DNA of 64,000 nt from Bacteroides faecium (GCF_012113595.1 NZ_CP050831.1:5146001-5210000); one strand, 5' to 3'. Counted from the stretch's first letter, positions 33,540 to 43,117 are shown. Numbers and translations are program-made. The notes: generated by a model from the sequence alone, not told the origin.

Positions 33540-34706
33540 TTAGTACACCTCTACTTTTTCAGCGATTCTCTTAGCCTTATCACGCAACGCGTCGAGGTCG
33601 GAATTCAACGGAGCGTAGCAGAGCACTACTCCCATACGGCGGTTGACACGGGTAAACGGTTTGCCGAATATGCGGAGATAGGTGTCTTCTTCCTTTGTCA
33701 CCTCTTCCAGTCCACGGTATTGAGGACGTTCCTGACTGGCTATCGGAGAAAGAATAACGGCACTTGCCCCTATCCGCTCCTGCTTGATGCCAGGAATAGG
33801 CAGACCGAGTACAGCACGGAGATGAAGTTCAAATTCGTTCAAATTTTGTGTTCCTGCCAATGTCACCATGCCCGTATCGTGCGGACGTGGAGAAAGTTCG
33901 GAGAAGTAAACCCCGTTTTCGTGGCTCAGGAAAAATTCCACTCCCCACAATCCTGCGCCTGTCAAGGCACGAGTTACTTTTTCCGCCATTTCTTCCGCTT
34001 CCTTCAGATGGGCGGGGTCAATATGTGCGGGTTGGAAACTTTCACGGTAGTCTCCACCTTTCTGTACATGTCCGATAGGCGGGCAGAACAAGGTAGGCCC
34101 GTTCTTTTGGGTAACGGTCAATAAGGTGATTTCGCTGTCGAATTTGATAAATTCTTCGATGATAAGCTCGCGGATATCACCACGGCTGCCACTGCATCCG
34201 TATTCCCAGGCGTGTTCGAGTTCGTCGGCACTCTTCACGAGGGACTGTCCTTTGCCGGATGAGGACATTAAAGGTTTTACCACACAGGGAAAACCGATTT
34301 TAGCGGCAGCTTCTTTCAGTTCTTCCAGTGTCTTGGCGTAGAAATATTTAGCAGTTTTCAGTCCGAGTTCTTTGGCGGCAAGGTCACGGATGGCTTTGCG
34401 GTTCATCGTGAAGTTGACGGCACGGGCACTCGGCACTACCTGGATTCCTTCTTTCTCGAAGTCGTACAGGCGTTCTGTGCGAATAGCTTCAATTTCCGGC
34501 ACGATAATGTCCGGCTGGTGTTTCTTTACGACACGTTCCAGTTCTTCGCCGTTCAGCATGTCGAATACTTCAAATTCATCGGCCACTTGCATAGCGGGAG
34601 CTCCCACATAAGAGTCACAGGCAATGATATGCTGACCTTTGCGCTGAGCTGAGATTACAAACTCTTTTCCAAGTTCTCCTGAACCGAGTAACAGTATTTT
34701 CTTCAT
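33540..34706 (-). CDS. purT: Formate-dependent phosphoribosylglycinamide formyltransferase PurT
   Basis: 388 residues (a further in-frame ATG lies one codon upstream at 34709). PurT makes formyl-GAR from GAR, formate and ATP in purine synthesis, replacing the folate-dependent PurN step. ATP-grasp fold: 'LLLGSGELGKEF' at the N-terminus, 'PCVVKPLMSSSGKGQSLV', the Glu-rich metal site 'GVEFFLSHENGVYFSELSPRPHDTGMVTL', and 'FGKPFTRVNRRMGVVLCYA' near the end. Single-gene unit with a -7 element (TAATTTTG on the minus strand, 34741 to 34734). Confidence 0.95.
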   Translation of the reverse strand: MKKILLLGSGELGKEFVISAQRKGQHIIACDSYVGAPAMQVADEFEVFDMLNGEELERVVKKHQPDIIVPEIEAIRTERLYDFEKEGIQVVPSARAVNFTMNRKAIRDLAAKELGLKTAKYFYAKTLEELKEAAAKIGFPCVVKPLMSSSGKGQSLVKSADELEHAWEYGCSGSRGDIRELIIEEFIKFDSEITLLTVTQKNGPTLFCPPIGHVQKGGDYRESFQPAHIDPAHLKEAEEMAEKVTRALTGAGLWGVEFFLSHENGVYFSELSPRPHDTGMVTLAGTQNLNEFELHLRAVLGLPIPGIKQERIGASAVILSPIASQERPQYRGLEEVTKEEDTYLRIFGKPFTRVNRRMGVVLCYAPLNSDLDALRDKAKRIAEKVEVY

Positions 34707-34768
34707 CATTTTGAGTGTTTTATATTAGTGATGCAAAATTAGTATATTTAGATGAAATACGGCTTTTT

Positions 34769-36184
34769 TTAATGACGTACTTTCGGATATTTATTGTGAA
34801 AGCGGAAACCAAGTCCGAGCATCAGATAATTAGGGGTCTGAAAATTCTGAAGATTGTAGCCGATATGAAGGAATGAACTCCGGGTGATATTCATCTTCAA
34901 GGCAAATACCTGGTATAAACCACGTAAATCTCCACGCCCCAATACATTCGAGCCAATACCGACGCCAATAGTGAAATAAGGCATTACGTATTCTGCACGT
35001 CCCGAAACGCCCAAGGCTAACTGGTGCTGAATTCCCGGTCTGCAGAAACGGCGTGAACCGGTATCTCCGTAGTCTGAAATGACATCTTCGATATAAACAT
35101 TGGCACTGCCGTCATAGACACCATCCAACGAAACTCCGAAACGGAATTTATAATTGAGATTGTACATCGGGGCAAAGTTGAATCCCGCCACGGGATAACT
35201 GCCGGGAGAAGCAATCTGTTTTCCACTCTCTACATATACTCCTTTCCGTCGCCATGAGCCGAACATGACAAGGTCATAACTGATGTGGCGCGGGAAGCGG
35301 GGAATCAACGGAGTTACCAGTGATTTGGTCAAGTCGGATTCTTCACGGTTGAAGTTGTAGACCAGCCCGATTTTAGCTCCGGTAGTGTTCACTCCTGCAT
35401 TGGGAAACTTGGTGTTTCCGTTGGAGAAATGCGTGAAGTCTCCACCGATTATCAGGTCGAAATAGCGGGAAAATGCCCAGTTCAGATAAATACCTGCATT
35501 GAGGTAAGCATTCATGCGGGAGCCGACAGCTCCGTTATAAGAATTATAATCATTGTCATACGGCTGCCATCCGGCAGAAATACCGAAATTCCATTCGTAA
35601 TTGAGTGAAAGACGCGGATTGAAACGCGCGATGCGCGCGCCTTGAAACAGATAGAAAGTGAAAGGGTCACCGAGTTGTTTCTTGTCTCCAAAGGTAGTGA
35701 CAGCCAAGCCGAAACCTTGATAGGCACCGCCATAGATGCGATCGGCACAGGTATTGGGACGAAATTTGAACGAATATTTCAGATGGGCGGCAAAAGACGT
35801 CTGAATCGGTTTCCACCGCTCATTCTCGCCACGCAGGAAAGGATTGGTGGGAAATACGTATTGCGGGCGGGCTTCTATGCCCAGGCGATGGATAAAGCGA
35901 TGAGGAGTGTATGCCGAAACGGAATCGAATTGGTATTCCCCGTATTCCGGGAAATATCCCTGCCGGAGTCCACGGATTTCTTCCTGTAGCTTCCTGACTT
36001 CCTGCCGGAGTTCACGTACAACTTCCTGAAGTTGTTTCACATCCTGACGGGCATCTTCCAGTGTATCCTGCCGGACTTCCTGTGAATGTAAGAAAGCTCC
36101 CGGAAAAAGTAATGCCGAACAGAAGGCGTAACGGAAGGTGGTGCGGAAGGCGATGGCTTTCCATCTTGGTACTTTGAATCTCAT
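34769..36184 (-). CDS. PagL-like acyloxyacyl hydrolase with N-terminal coiled coil
   Basis: 471 residues. Signal peptide to about residue 35, a heptad-type coiled coil (about 40-76, 'VKQLQEVVRELRQEVRKLQEEIRGLRQ'), then an outer-membrane beta-barrel. The motif 'GGDFTHFSNGNTKFPNAGVN' has the His-x-Ser pair of PagL lipid A 3-O-deacylases. PagL itself is about 150-170 residues; this protein has more strands plus the coiled coil, so the substrate may differ. It may remodel lipid A or another surface lipid. Confidence 0.7.
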   Translation of the reverse strand: MRFKVPRWKAIAFRTTFRYAFCSALLFPGAFLHSQEVRQDTLEDARQDVKQLQEVVRELRQEVRKLQEEIRGLRQGYFPEYGEYQFDSVSAYTPHRFIHRLGIEARPQYVFPTNPFLRGENERWKPIQTSFAAHLKYSFKFRPNTCADRIYGGAYQGFGLAVTTFGDKKQLGDPFTFYLFQGARIARFNPRLSLNYEWNFGISAGWQPYDNDYNSYNGAVGSRMNAYLNAGIYLNWAFSRYFDLIIGGDFTHFSNGNTKFPNAGVNTTGAKIGLVYNFNREESDLTKSLVTPLIPRFPRHISYDLVMFGSWRRKGVYVESGKQIASPGSYPVAGFNFAPMYNLNYKFRFGVSLDGVYDGSANVYIEDVISDYGDTGSRRFCRPGIQHQLALGVSGRAEYVMPYFTIGVGIGSNVLGRGDLRGLYQVFALKMNITRSSFLHIGYNLQNFQTPNYLMLGLGFRFHNKYPKVRH

Positions 36185-36215
36185 AGACGTCTACTTTGTC
36201 TTTTTAGAACGAAGT

Positions 36216-36839
36216 TCATAAATCGAGGATTTCAATAAACTTGGCGACATGATAACCATCCATCAGTCCATGATGGCAAGTGACGGAGACAGGCAACAGC
36301 AGTTTCTCTCCTTCGCGGAAGTACTTTCCGGTGGAGATTTTGGGGACGCTATCGCCCGAACGCATATTGGTGGGGTGTTTCATATCTGTGAAAGTAAGCC
36401 ACGGAACAGCCGAGTAATGGATGGCGTTAGGGTGGAATGTTCCCCCTTTGTTCAGTCCGGTGGTGGCTTGCAGACGTTCCATTTCGGCTTTCGCTTTGCA
36501 GATGAAGGTAAGTTCGTCCGGGTTATATTCGAAGGCCGCAAAAGAAAACGTATGGTCGGCACGGCCTACGGTGGCTTCGGGCAGAAGGCTGTCATAGCAC
36601 ACTACCCTATCCCCTTCGATACGGTAGCGGAATTCTTCGACTTTGGCGGCAGCGGTGATAATCCGGTGCAGCACAAGGAGGGAGAAAGATACGCCTTTGT
36701 CTTTGGCTTCCTGATACGCACGGGTGCAGTCTACGTTGACTGTCACTCCGAAAAACGGGTCGTCAAAAGCACTGAAGTGCTCGAAATGTTCTTTTCTGTT
36801 CCAGGTAGCAATATCAATGATTTTCTCAATCTGATTCAT
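36216..36839 (-). CDS. Chloramphenicol acetyltransferase-like protein
   Basis: 207 residues from the ATG at 36839 (a GTG lies three codons upstream). Type A CAT fold: the catalytic motif is 'VTCHHGLMDGYHVAKFIEIL' (HHxxxDG), with 'PFFGVTVNVDCTRAY' at the N-terminus and 'SAVPWLTFTDMKHP' in the middle. CAT enzymes acetylate chloramphenicol, but chromosomal homologues in Bacteroides often have unknown acceptors, so resistance should not be assumed. Confidence 0.8.
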   Translation of the reverse strand: MNQIEKIIDIATWNRKEHFEHFSAFDDPFFGVTVNVDCTRAYQEAKDKGVSFSLLVLHRIITAAAKVEEFRYRIEGDRVVCYDSLLPEATVGRADHTFSFAAFEYNPDELTFICKAKAEMERLQATTGLNKGGTFHPNAIHYSAVPWLTFTDMKHPTNMRSGDSVPKISTGKYFREGEKLLLPVSVTCHHGLMDGYHVAKFIEILDL

Positions 36840-36963
36840 TCTAAACACTCTTTTTTAAATAGCCGGTTGCTTGTGGATGCAGAACCGCTCAAACGCAACC
36901 AGGCTGTTAGTTTGTGGGAAACGGCTGCCCGGTTTTCCCCGACCGGGCAATCGCCTTTTTGCT

Positions 36964-38481
36964 TTACTGATGTTGCTCGCGCAACAGGTCGTTCACCGTC
37001 TTCACCGGATTGAAGGTAGAGAGGGGAACTTCTACAAATACGGTATTCCAGTCGCTCATCGCACCGTTCCACAAGCCGGGGAGTTCGAGAGCTTTCAGGT
37101 CTTTGCCGTTCTTTGATTTGTAGGAGATGAAGCCTGTTGCCTTATCTACGTAGTTCACTAAATCGAATTTGTGACCTTTATAGTCACGCACGGCACATAC
37201 CAGGTCTACCGGATTGAAGTGAGTACCGTTCTCGAACATTTCCTTCTTTTCGGAGTCATTCATGTCGATTTGCGAGCTTTCGAGGATTTGCAGGGAAATC
37301 GTTCCGTCACTGTTGTATGCAAGGAACGGGCCACCCCCCGGTTCGCCTACGTTCTTCACCATTCCGCAGACACGCATCGGACGGTTCAATTTGTTCTTCA
37401 GATAGATGGCGAGTACGGAATCTTCGAGGTCTTTCGTTTCCGGATTCTTACAGAAAAGTTTCTTTTGCAGGAACTGAAGCATTTCCATCATCTGGTCGTG
37501 CGTGTATTTGCCGCTGTCGAGCAGTTCGAGGTATTCGAATGCCTGCTTTTGCAGGGAGACAAGTACGCCGGCAATCAGTTTCTTATAAGTAACGGTATCT
37601 TCCTTCAGTTTGTCGGGGACAACGTTGTCGATGTTCTTGATAAAGATAATATCGGCATCGAGGTCGTTCAGATTCTCAATCAACGCACCGTGTCCACCCG
37701 GACGGAACAGCAGTTTGCCGTTGTCGCGGAACGGTTGGTTGTCCATATCGGCAGCAATGGTGTCGGTACTCGGTTTCTGCTCGGAGAATGTGATGTAGTA
37801 ATCTACTCCGTAGCGTTTGGCAAATTCGCCGGACTTTTCTTCCACCAGTTTCTTGAAAAGTTCGCGATGCTCGGTAGATACGGTGAAGTGCACGTTGACT
37901 TTGCCGCTCTTTCCGGCTGCGTACATAGCTCCTTCGGCAAGGTGTTCTTCCAACGGAGTGCGTGCGCCTTCGGGATATTTATGGAATTTGAGCAGACCTT
38001 TCGGCAGTGCGCCGTAATTCAGGCCGGCAGTTTCGAGCAAAGCGGAAACTACGGCTTTATAGTTGCCTGCTTCGATTAATCCGGGAATGTCTTTTCCGGC
38101 TGTACGCTGGCAAGCTACGTTGAGGTCGTCATAGAAAGCAAAATCGTTGATACCGTCGAAGAATGCTTGTTCGAATTTTGTAGTCGGCGTGTCATAGTCG
38201 GCAGACAGAAACTCAAACAGGTTCTTGAACATACGGCTTGCAGCGCCCGAAGCCGGTACAAACTTCACAATGGTTTTATCCGTGGCCGTATATGCATCCC
38301 ATGCTGCCAAATATGCTTTCTGCTCTTCAACGCCGGGGGCTAATATACCTTTCTCGATGGAAGCCGCAGCGTCCAGTTTCAAAAAAGGAAAACCTGTCTG
38401 GAAGCAAGCCAGTTGCTCTGCTATTTGCTCTTCCGTAATGCCTTTCCTGGCAAGCAACTCTTTGTCCTGTGTCGTTATCAT
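36964..38481 (-). CDS. DUF4301 family protein
   Basis: 505 residues, cytoplasmic, no signal peptide. It resembles DUF4301, a Bacteroidetes family of unknown function. Visible: 'FVPASGAASRMFKNLFEFL' near 75-95, a phosphate-binding-looking loop, 'LLFRPGGHGALIENLNDLDADIIFIKNIDNV' in the middle and 'VCGMVKNVGEPGGGPFLAYN' towards the C-terminus; these resemble nucleotidyltransferase/sugar-phosphate motifs. A -7 element (TATTTTTG on the minus strand, 38515 to 38508) lies about 30 nt upstream. It is divergent from relA. Confidence 0.82.
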   Translation of the reverse strand: MITTQDKELLARKGITEEQIAEQLACFQTGFPFLKLDAAASIEKGILAPGVEEQKAYLAAWDAYTATDKTIVKFVPASGAASRMFKNLFEFLSADYDTPTTKFEQAFFDGINDFAFYDDLNVACQRTAGKDIPGLIEAGNYKAVVSALLETAGLNYGALPKGLLKFHKYPEGARTPLEEHLAEGAMYAAGKSGKVNVHFTVSTEHRELFKKLVEEKSGEFAKRYGVDYYITFSEQKPSTDTIAADMDNQPFRDNGKLLFRPGGHGALIENLNDLDADIIFIKNIDNVVPDKLKEDTVTYKKLIAGVLVSLQKQAFEYLELLDSGKYTHDQMMEMLQFLQKKLFCKNPETKDLEDSVLAIYLKNKLNRPMRVCGMVKNVGEPGGGPFLAYNSDGTISLQILESSQIDMNDSEKKEMFENGTHFNPVDLVCAVRDYKGHKFDLVNYVDKATGFISYKSKNGKDLKALELPGLWNGAMSDWNTVFVEVPLSTFNPVKTVNDLLREQHQ

Positions 38482-38587
38482 AATATCTATTTTTATTAAT
38501 TGATGCCCAAAAATACAAAATGTTATTTACTTCTTGCCGAATAACCAAGAAAAAAACTACTTTTACATCGAATTAACAAGATTGAAT

Positions 38588-40804
38588 ATGGACGTCTTTT
38601 TTACATCAGAGGAAAAAAAGGAGCTTTTTTCACTCTACCGGCATTTGATGCTATCTGCCGGAGACAGCATTTCCTGGCAGGATTGCCTAAAGTTAAAGAA
38701 ACATCTAATCAAAGCAGCACAATGTAACGGGCTGCAACGCAATAACTTCGGGATGAATCCCGTCATCAGAGATTTACAAACGGCGGTTATCGTGGCCGAA
38801 GAAATTGGAATGAAGGGCTCGTGCCTGATTGGTATCATGCTGCACGAGATTGTGAAAGCGCATATACTCTCTATCGAAGAAGTGAATGCGGAATACGGGG
38901 AAGATGTAGCGAGCATCATCAAGGGATTGGTGAAGACGAACGAGCTATATGCCAAGAGTCCGGCGATTGAGTCGGAGAATTTCCGTAACCTGCTGCTCTC
39001 GTTTGCCGAGGATATGCGTGTGATTCTGATTATGATTGCCGACCGTGTGAACGTGATGCGCAAAATCAAGGACACGGGCAACGAGGAAGACCGAAACAGG
39101 GTGGCGAACGAGGCTGCTTATCTGTATGCTCCGCTAGCGCACAAACTGGGACTTTACAAGTTGAAATCGGAATTGGAAGATTTGTCGCTGAAATATACGC
39201 AGCGGGACACCTATTATTATATAAAGGATAAGTTGAACGAGACGAAAGCGTCACGCGACAAGTATATCGCTGCTTTTATCGAGCCTATCCAAAAGAAGGT
39301 GTCGGCAGCGGGACTGAAGTTCGACATCAAGGGGCGTACCAAGTCCATCCATTCGATATGGAACAAGATTCAGAAACAGAAAACGCCGTTTGAAGGTATT
39401 TATGACTTGTTTGCTATCCGTATTATCCTGGATTCGGAACCGGAACCGGCGAAGGAGAAGCAGGAATGTTGGCAGGTATATTCTATCGTGACGGATATGT
39501 ATCAACCGAACCCGAAGCGTCTGCGCGACTGGTTGTCTATCCCGAAAAGCAATGGTTACGAGTCGTTGCACATCACCGTGATGGGTCCGGAAGGGAAATG
39601 GGTGGAAGTACAGATACGTACCCGCCGCATGGACGAAATCGCCGAACGCGGACTGGCTGCGCACTGGAGATACAAAGGTATCAAAGGCGAAACAGGCTTG
39701 GACGAATGGCTGACTTCGGTGCGGGAAGCGCTGGAAAATGCGGACAACGACTCGATGAAGGTAATGGACCAGTTCAAGATGGACCTTTACGAGGATGAGG
39801 TTTTCGTATTTACCCCCAAGGGAGACTTGTTCAAACTGGCAAAAGGTGCTACGGTACTCGACTTTGCTTTCCATATCCATAGCAAGTTGGGATGCAAATG
39901 TATCGGCGCGAGGGTGAACGGAAAGAATGTCCAATTGAAGCAGAAGCTGAACAGCGGCGACCAGGTGGAGATTATGACCTCGAATACGCAGACACCGAAA
40001 CAGGACTGGCTGAATATCGTAACGACTTCCAAAGCCCGCACAAAGATTCGGCAGGCTCTCAAAGAGATGGTGGCACGTCAGCATGACTTTGCGAAGGAGA
40101 CGCTGGAACGGAAATTCAAGAACCGTAAACTGGAGTATGACGAGGCGACAATGATGCGTCTTATCAAGCGTTTGGGGTTCAAGAACGTGACGGAGTTTTA
40201 TCAGAAAATAGCTGATGAAGCACTGGATGTCAACGAGGTTTTGGACAAATACATCGAGCAGCAGAAGCGGGATAATGATACGCATGACGAGATTGTGTAT
40301 CGTAGCGCCGAGGGATATAACATGCAGGTGGTGCAGGAAGAGACGACTTCCAAAGAGGACGTGCTTGTGATTGACCAAAATCTGAAAGGGCTGGAATTCA
40401 AACTGGCGAAGTGTTGTAATCCTATTTATGGTGATGATGTATTCGGTTTCGTGACGGTAAGCGGGGGAATCAAGATTCACAGGAAAGACTGCCCGAACGC
40501 GAATCAGATGCGCGAACGTTTCGGCTACCGGATTGTAAAGGCTCGCTGGGCAGGCAAATCAGAAGGGACGCAGTATCCTATCACGCTGCGCGTTGTGGGA
40601 CACGATGATATTGGTATCGTGACGAATATCACTTCTATTATATCCAAGGAGAATGGGATTACTCTTCGCTCTATCGGCATTGACTCGCATGACGGCTTGT
40701 TCTCGGGGACGCTGACGATTATGGTTGGCGATACAGGAAGACTGGAAGCACTTATCAAGAAGCTGAGGACGGTGAAAGGAGTGAAACAGGTAAGCCGGAA
40801 TTAA
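38588..40804 (+). CDS. relA: RelA/SpoT-family (p)ppGpp synthetase with degenerate hydrolase domain
   Basis: 738 residues from the ATG at 38588. A TTG 18 codons upstream is less likely, because a near -7 element (TACTTTTA, 38558-38565) would fall inside it. The hydrolase domain lacks key residues: the HDxxED motif reads HEIVKA (86-91). The synthetase domain is intact ('GIYDLFAIRIIL', 'SNGYESLHITVMGPEGKWVEVQIRT'). TGS (about 400-460), zinc-finger-like ('KCCNPIYGDDVFGF...HRKDCPNA') and C-terminal ACT domains follow. Likely a synthetase-only enzyme of the stringent response; another RSH or a small hydrolase would be needed to degrade (p)ppGpp. Confidence 0.92.
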   Translation: MDVFFTSEEKKELFSLYRHLMLSAGDSISWQDCLKLKKHLIKAAQCNGLQRNNFGMNPVIRDLQTAVIVAEEIGMKGSCLIGIMLHEIVKAHILSIEEVNAEYGEDVASIIKGLVKTNELYAKSPAIESENFRNLLLSFAEDMRVILIMIADRVNVMRKIKDTGNEEDRNRVANEAAYLYAPLAHKLGLYKLKSELEDLSLKYTQRDTYYYIKDKLNETKASRDKYIAAFIEPIQKKVSAAGLKFDIKGRTKSIHSIWNKIQKQKTPFEGIYDLFAIRIILDSEPEPAKEKQECWQVYSIVTDMYQPNPKRLRDWLSIPKSNGYESLHITVMGPEGKWVEVQIRTRRMDEIAERGLAAHWRYKGIKGETGLDEWLTSVREALENADNDSMKVMDQFKMDLYEDEVFVFTPKGDLFKLAKGATVLDFAFHIHSKLGCKCIGARVNGKNVQLKQKLNSGDQVEIMTSNTQTPKQDWLNIVTTSKARTKIRQALKEMVARQHDFAKETLERKFKNRKLEYDEATMMRLIKRLGFKNVTEFYQKIADEALDVNEVLDKYIEQQKRDNDTHDEIVYRSAEGYNMQVVQEETTSKEDVLVIDQNLKGLEFKLAKCCNPIYGDDVFGFVTVSGGIKIHRKDCPNANQMRERFGYRIVKARWAGKSEGTQYPITLRVVGHDDIGIVTNITSIISKENGITLRSIGIDSHDGLFSGTLTIMVGDTGRLEALIKKLRTVKGVKQVSRN

Positions 40805-40823
40805 CAACGAATTCATGTAATAA

Positions 40824-40862
40824 AAATAGTGACGCTATCCCATGCGGATAGCGTCACTATTT
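40824..40862. terminator. relA terminator hairpin
   Basis: Perfect 17-bp arms (beginning AAATAGTGACGC) with a 5-nt CATGC loop, 20 nt past the relA stop. Confidence 0.75.
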
Positions 40863-40872
40863 CTATAGTATA

Positions 40873-40901
40873 GCGTCACTATCCGGACGGTATAGTGACG
40901 C
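40873..40901. terminator. Second hairpin (end of the convergent MFS gene)
   Basis: Arms GCGTCACTAT / ATAGTGACGC with a 9-nt centre. The same decamer forms the core of the neighbouring hairpin, so the four arms can pair in more than one way. Confidence 0.55.
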
Positions 40902-40927
40902 CATTTTCAAGAAGGATTTTAGCACCC

Positions 40928-42085
40928 TTATCTCACTTTCTTTCTTATATAATAAGGATACGTCACAATGACGAAAAACACTAAAGCTATCGAAGCTACC
41001 ATCTGTCCGATATGAAGCATCTTGTCGGTATCCATATCCATGTAGCACGTAGCGGCGATACCTAAAGAGATACCGATTTCACTTGCGAGAAGATGGGTGG
41101 TGTTTGCCGTTCCACGCTGGCAGTGATGGGACAGTTTCACAAACATGACCAGGAATTCCGGCATGATAAGTCCCAGTCCGAGCCCCAGAAGTATGGAAGG
41201 GGCAACTACGGATGCAGTGACATTCAACAGGGACATAGCCAGCATTTCCAGTCCGATTCCTATAATGACCAGTCTGAGCGTTTTCTCTTTCATAAAGAAC
41301 AGACGTGCCAGGAACAGGGATACGAGGTATCCGATTCCCACTCCTGCAAAGAAAGGTACGGGGATTCCCGTAGTTCCGAGTACAGAGTCGTTAAGGAAAG
41401 GATGAACAAGCGGAATCAGTAGTCCCGGCACGAACGTAATCAGAATCATATTGATGGCAGGAACCCAACTCCGCAACAGCAAGAAGCGGTCGAAGGAATA
41501 GAGCTTGGTGACAATCGGCGCGCGGAAAGGTACATAGACACCAGACACTACGAGGATTCCCGCTGCTCCGGTGATAACGGAGACGGACAGCAGATTTTGG
41601 AAGGAATAACTCTGATAGAGCCATACTCCGAGGATGATACCCAGAATCATTCCCAGGCGTGCCACCCATGAGAAACTGACATTCCCCGCACTGCGCAGTG
41701 TGGAGTTAGTGATGTCGATTGCCAGGGTGATGCCTGCTGTTGTGGCTATGCCGAATGCTAATCCCTGTACGGTGCTCAACAGGATAAGTTCCGTTATGTT
41801 GGTGACAAAAGCATAACCTACCGTTGCCGCTACCATCAGGGCAAAAGAGAATATACACACACTCTTACGTTTGTATGCATCTACGAGGTAGGCATGGAAA
41901 GGACCGATAAGGAACATTCCCAGCGTGAAAAAGAGAAAGATTACTCCTGTCTGTGCGACCGGCACTCCGAGACGGTCAGCCATCTCAACGGAAAGTACTG
42001 GGAATAACACATACAAGGATATAAACAACAGCAAATTAGCTACACATATCCGCATAAAATGTACTGTCCACAATTTAACTGCCAT
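40928..42085 (-). CDS. MFS transporter
   Basis: 385 residues with about 12 predicted membrane segments and the MFS loop 'FLIGPFHAYLVDAYKRKSV' between helices 2 and 3. Substrate not recognisable. It lies 9 nt downstream of panB and is probably co-transcribed with it; export or uptake of a pantothenate-related compound is possible but unsupported by sequence. Confidence 0.85.
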   Translation of the reverse strand: MAVKLWTVHFMRICVANLLLFISLYVLFPVLSVEMADRLGVPVAQTGVIFLFFTLGMFLIGPFHAYLVDAYKRKSVCIFSFALMVAATVGYAFVTNITELILLSTVQGLAFGIATTAGITLAIDITNSTLRSAGNVSFSWVARLGMILGIILGVWLYQSYSFQNLLSVSVITGAAGILVVSGVYVPFRAPIVTKLYSFDRFLLLRSWVPAINMILITFVPGLLIPLVHPFLNDSVLGTTGIPVPFFAGVGIGYLVSLFLARLFFMKEKTLRLVIIGIGLEMLAMSLLNVTASVVAPSILLGLGLGLIMPEFLVMFVKLSHHCQRGTANTTHLLASEIGISLGIAATCYMDMDTDKMLHIGQMVASIALVFFVIVTYPYYIRKKVR

Positions 42086-42094
42086 ATAATTTGT

Positions 42095-42916
42095 TTAATA
42101 TTGTTCCTTCTCGTTGGGGAAGTAGCAATTCTTCACGTCGGATACGTAACGGCTGACGGCATCGGTCATCACCGTGTACAAGTCGGCGTAACGACGTAAG
42201 AAACGGGGACGGAAGCCGTTGTTCATGCCAAGCATATCCTGGATAACCAGTACCTGGCCGTCTACATGACCACCTGCACCGATACCGATAATAGGTATGG
42301 TCAGCTCACCGGCTACGCGTTCGGCAAGGGTTGCCGGAATCTTTTCGAGCACGATGGCGAAACAACCTGCTTCTTCAAGCAAATGAGCATCGCTAATCAG
42401 TTTGTCTGCTTCAGCGTCGTCTTTGGCGCGTACAGTATAAGTTCCGTATTTATTGATAGACTGTGGCATCAATCCCAAGTGTCCCATCACCGGAATACCT
42501 GCACTGACAATGCGTTTCACCGTGTCGATAATTTCTTCTCCGCCTTCCAGTTTCAAAGCGTCGGCGTGACTCTCTTTCATGATGCGGATAGCGGAAGCAA
42601 GTCCTTCCATTTCGTTGCCCTGATAGGAACCGAAAGGCATATCAACGACTACCATGGCACGTTTTACACCACGTACTACGGATTTAGCGTGATAAATCAT
42701 TTGGTCGAGCGTGATAGGCAGCGTGGTTACGTTACCTGCCATTACATTGGAAGCGGAGTCGCCAACGAGGATAACATCCATTCCCGCACCGTCTACAATC
42801 TGTGCCATTGTGTAGTCATAGGAAGTAAGCATAGAAATCTTTTCGCCTCTCTGTTTCATTTCAACCAAGCGATGAGTAGTTACCTTTCTTGTGTCATCTG
42901 ATATATAACCAGCCAT
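42095..42916 (-). CDS. panB: 3-methyl-2-oxobutanoate hydroxymethyltransferase PanB
   Basis: 273 residues. First committed step of pantothenate synthesis: 5,10-methylene-THF adds hydroxymethyl to alpha-ketoisovalerate to give ketopantoate. Family motifs: 'LTSYDYTMAQIVDGAGMDVILVGDS' region, 'VVDMPFGSYQ', 'LKLEGGEE', 'VMGHLGLMPQSIN', 'PIIGIGAGGHVDGQVLV' and the final 'HDM'-equivalent 'QDMLGM'. A -7 element (TAACTTTG on the minus strand, 43002 to 42995) lies about 80 nt upstream. Confidence 0.96.
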   Translation of the reverse strand: MAGYISDDTRKVTTHRLVEMKQRGEKISMLTSYDYTMAQIVDGAGMDVILVGDSASNVMAGNVTTLPITLDQMIYHAKSVVRGVKRAMVVVDMPFGSYQGNEMEGLASAIRIMKESHADALKLEGGEEIIDTVKRIVSAGIPVMGHLGLMPQSINKYGTYTVRAKDDAEADKLISDAHLLEEAGCFAIVLEKIPATLAERVAGELTIPIIGIGAGGHVDGQVLVIQDMLGMNNGFRPRFLRRYADLYTVMTDAVSRYVSDVKNCYFPNEKEQY

Positions 42917-43042
42917 GTCTTTTTAAATTTTGAATTATAAATTAATTTTATGTATTTTGAGCTGTGTCGTTGAACACCAGCAAAAAAATCGGGGCAAAGT
43001 TATAACATTTAATTCATAACAGAGAAGGAAATACAAAAAATT

Positions 43043-43086
43043 CCTCTCAACCGCTCGTCAGGGATAGTTGGCGGGCGGTTGAGAGG
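43043..43086 (-). terminator. Terminator of the HAD phosphatase gene
   Basis: CCTCTCAACCGC ... GCGGTTGAGAGG hairpin, followed on the minus strand by AATTTTTT. It lies about 30 nt past the HAD gene stop and upstream of the panB promoter. Confidence 0.8.
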
Positions 43087-43117
43087 ATGGATGAAGACGT
43101 TTAAGCGCGGAACGGGG

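Noticed and set aside
36216..36839. Acquired chloramphenicol resistance gene
   Set aside because: There are no mobile-element signatures around it and such CAT-like genes are common in Bacteroides chromosomes; resistance cannot be claimed.
38534..38587. TTG start 18 codons upstream for RelA
   Set aside because: A rare start codon, not typical of the family N-terminus, and it would overlap the probable promoter region; the ATG at 38588 fits better.
39251..40480. 409-codon antisense open frame opposite relA
   Set aside because: Shadow of the RelA coding frame, with composition dictated by the opposite strand and no start context.
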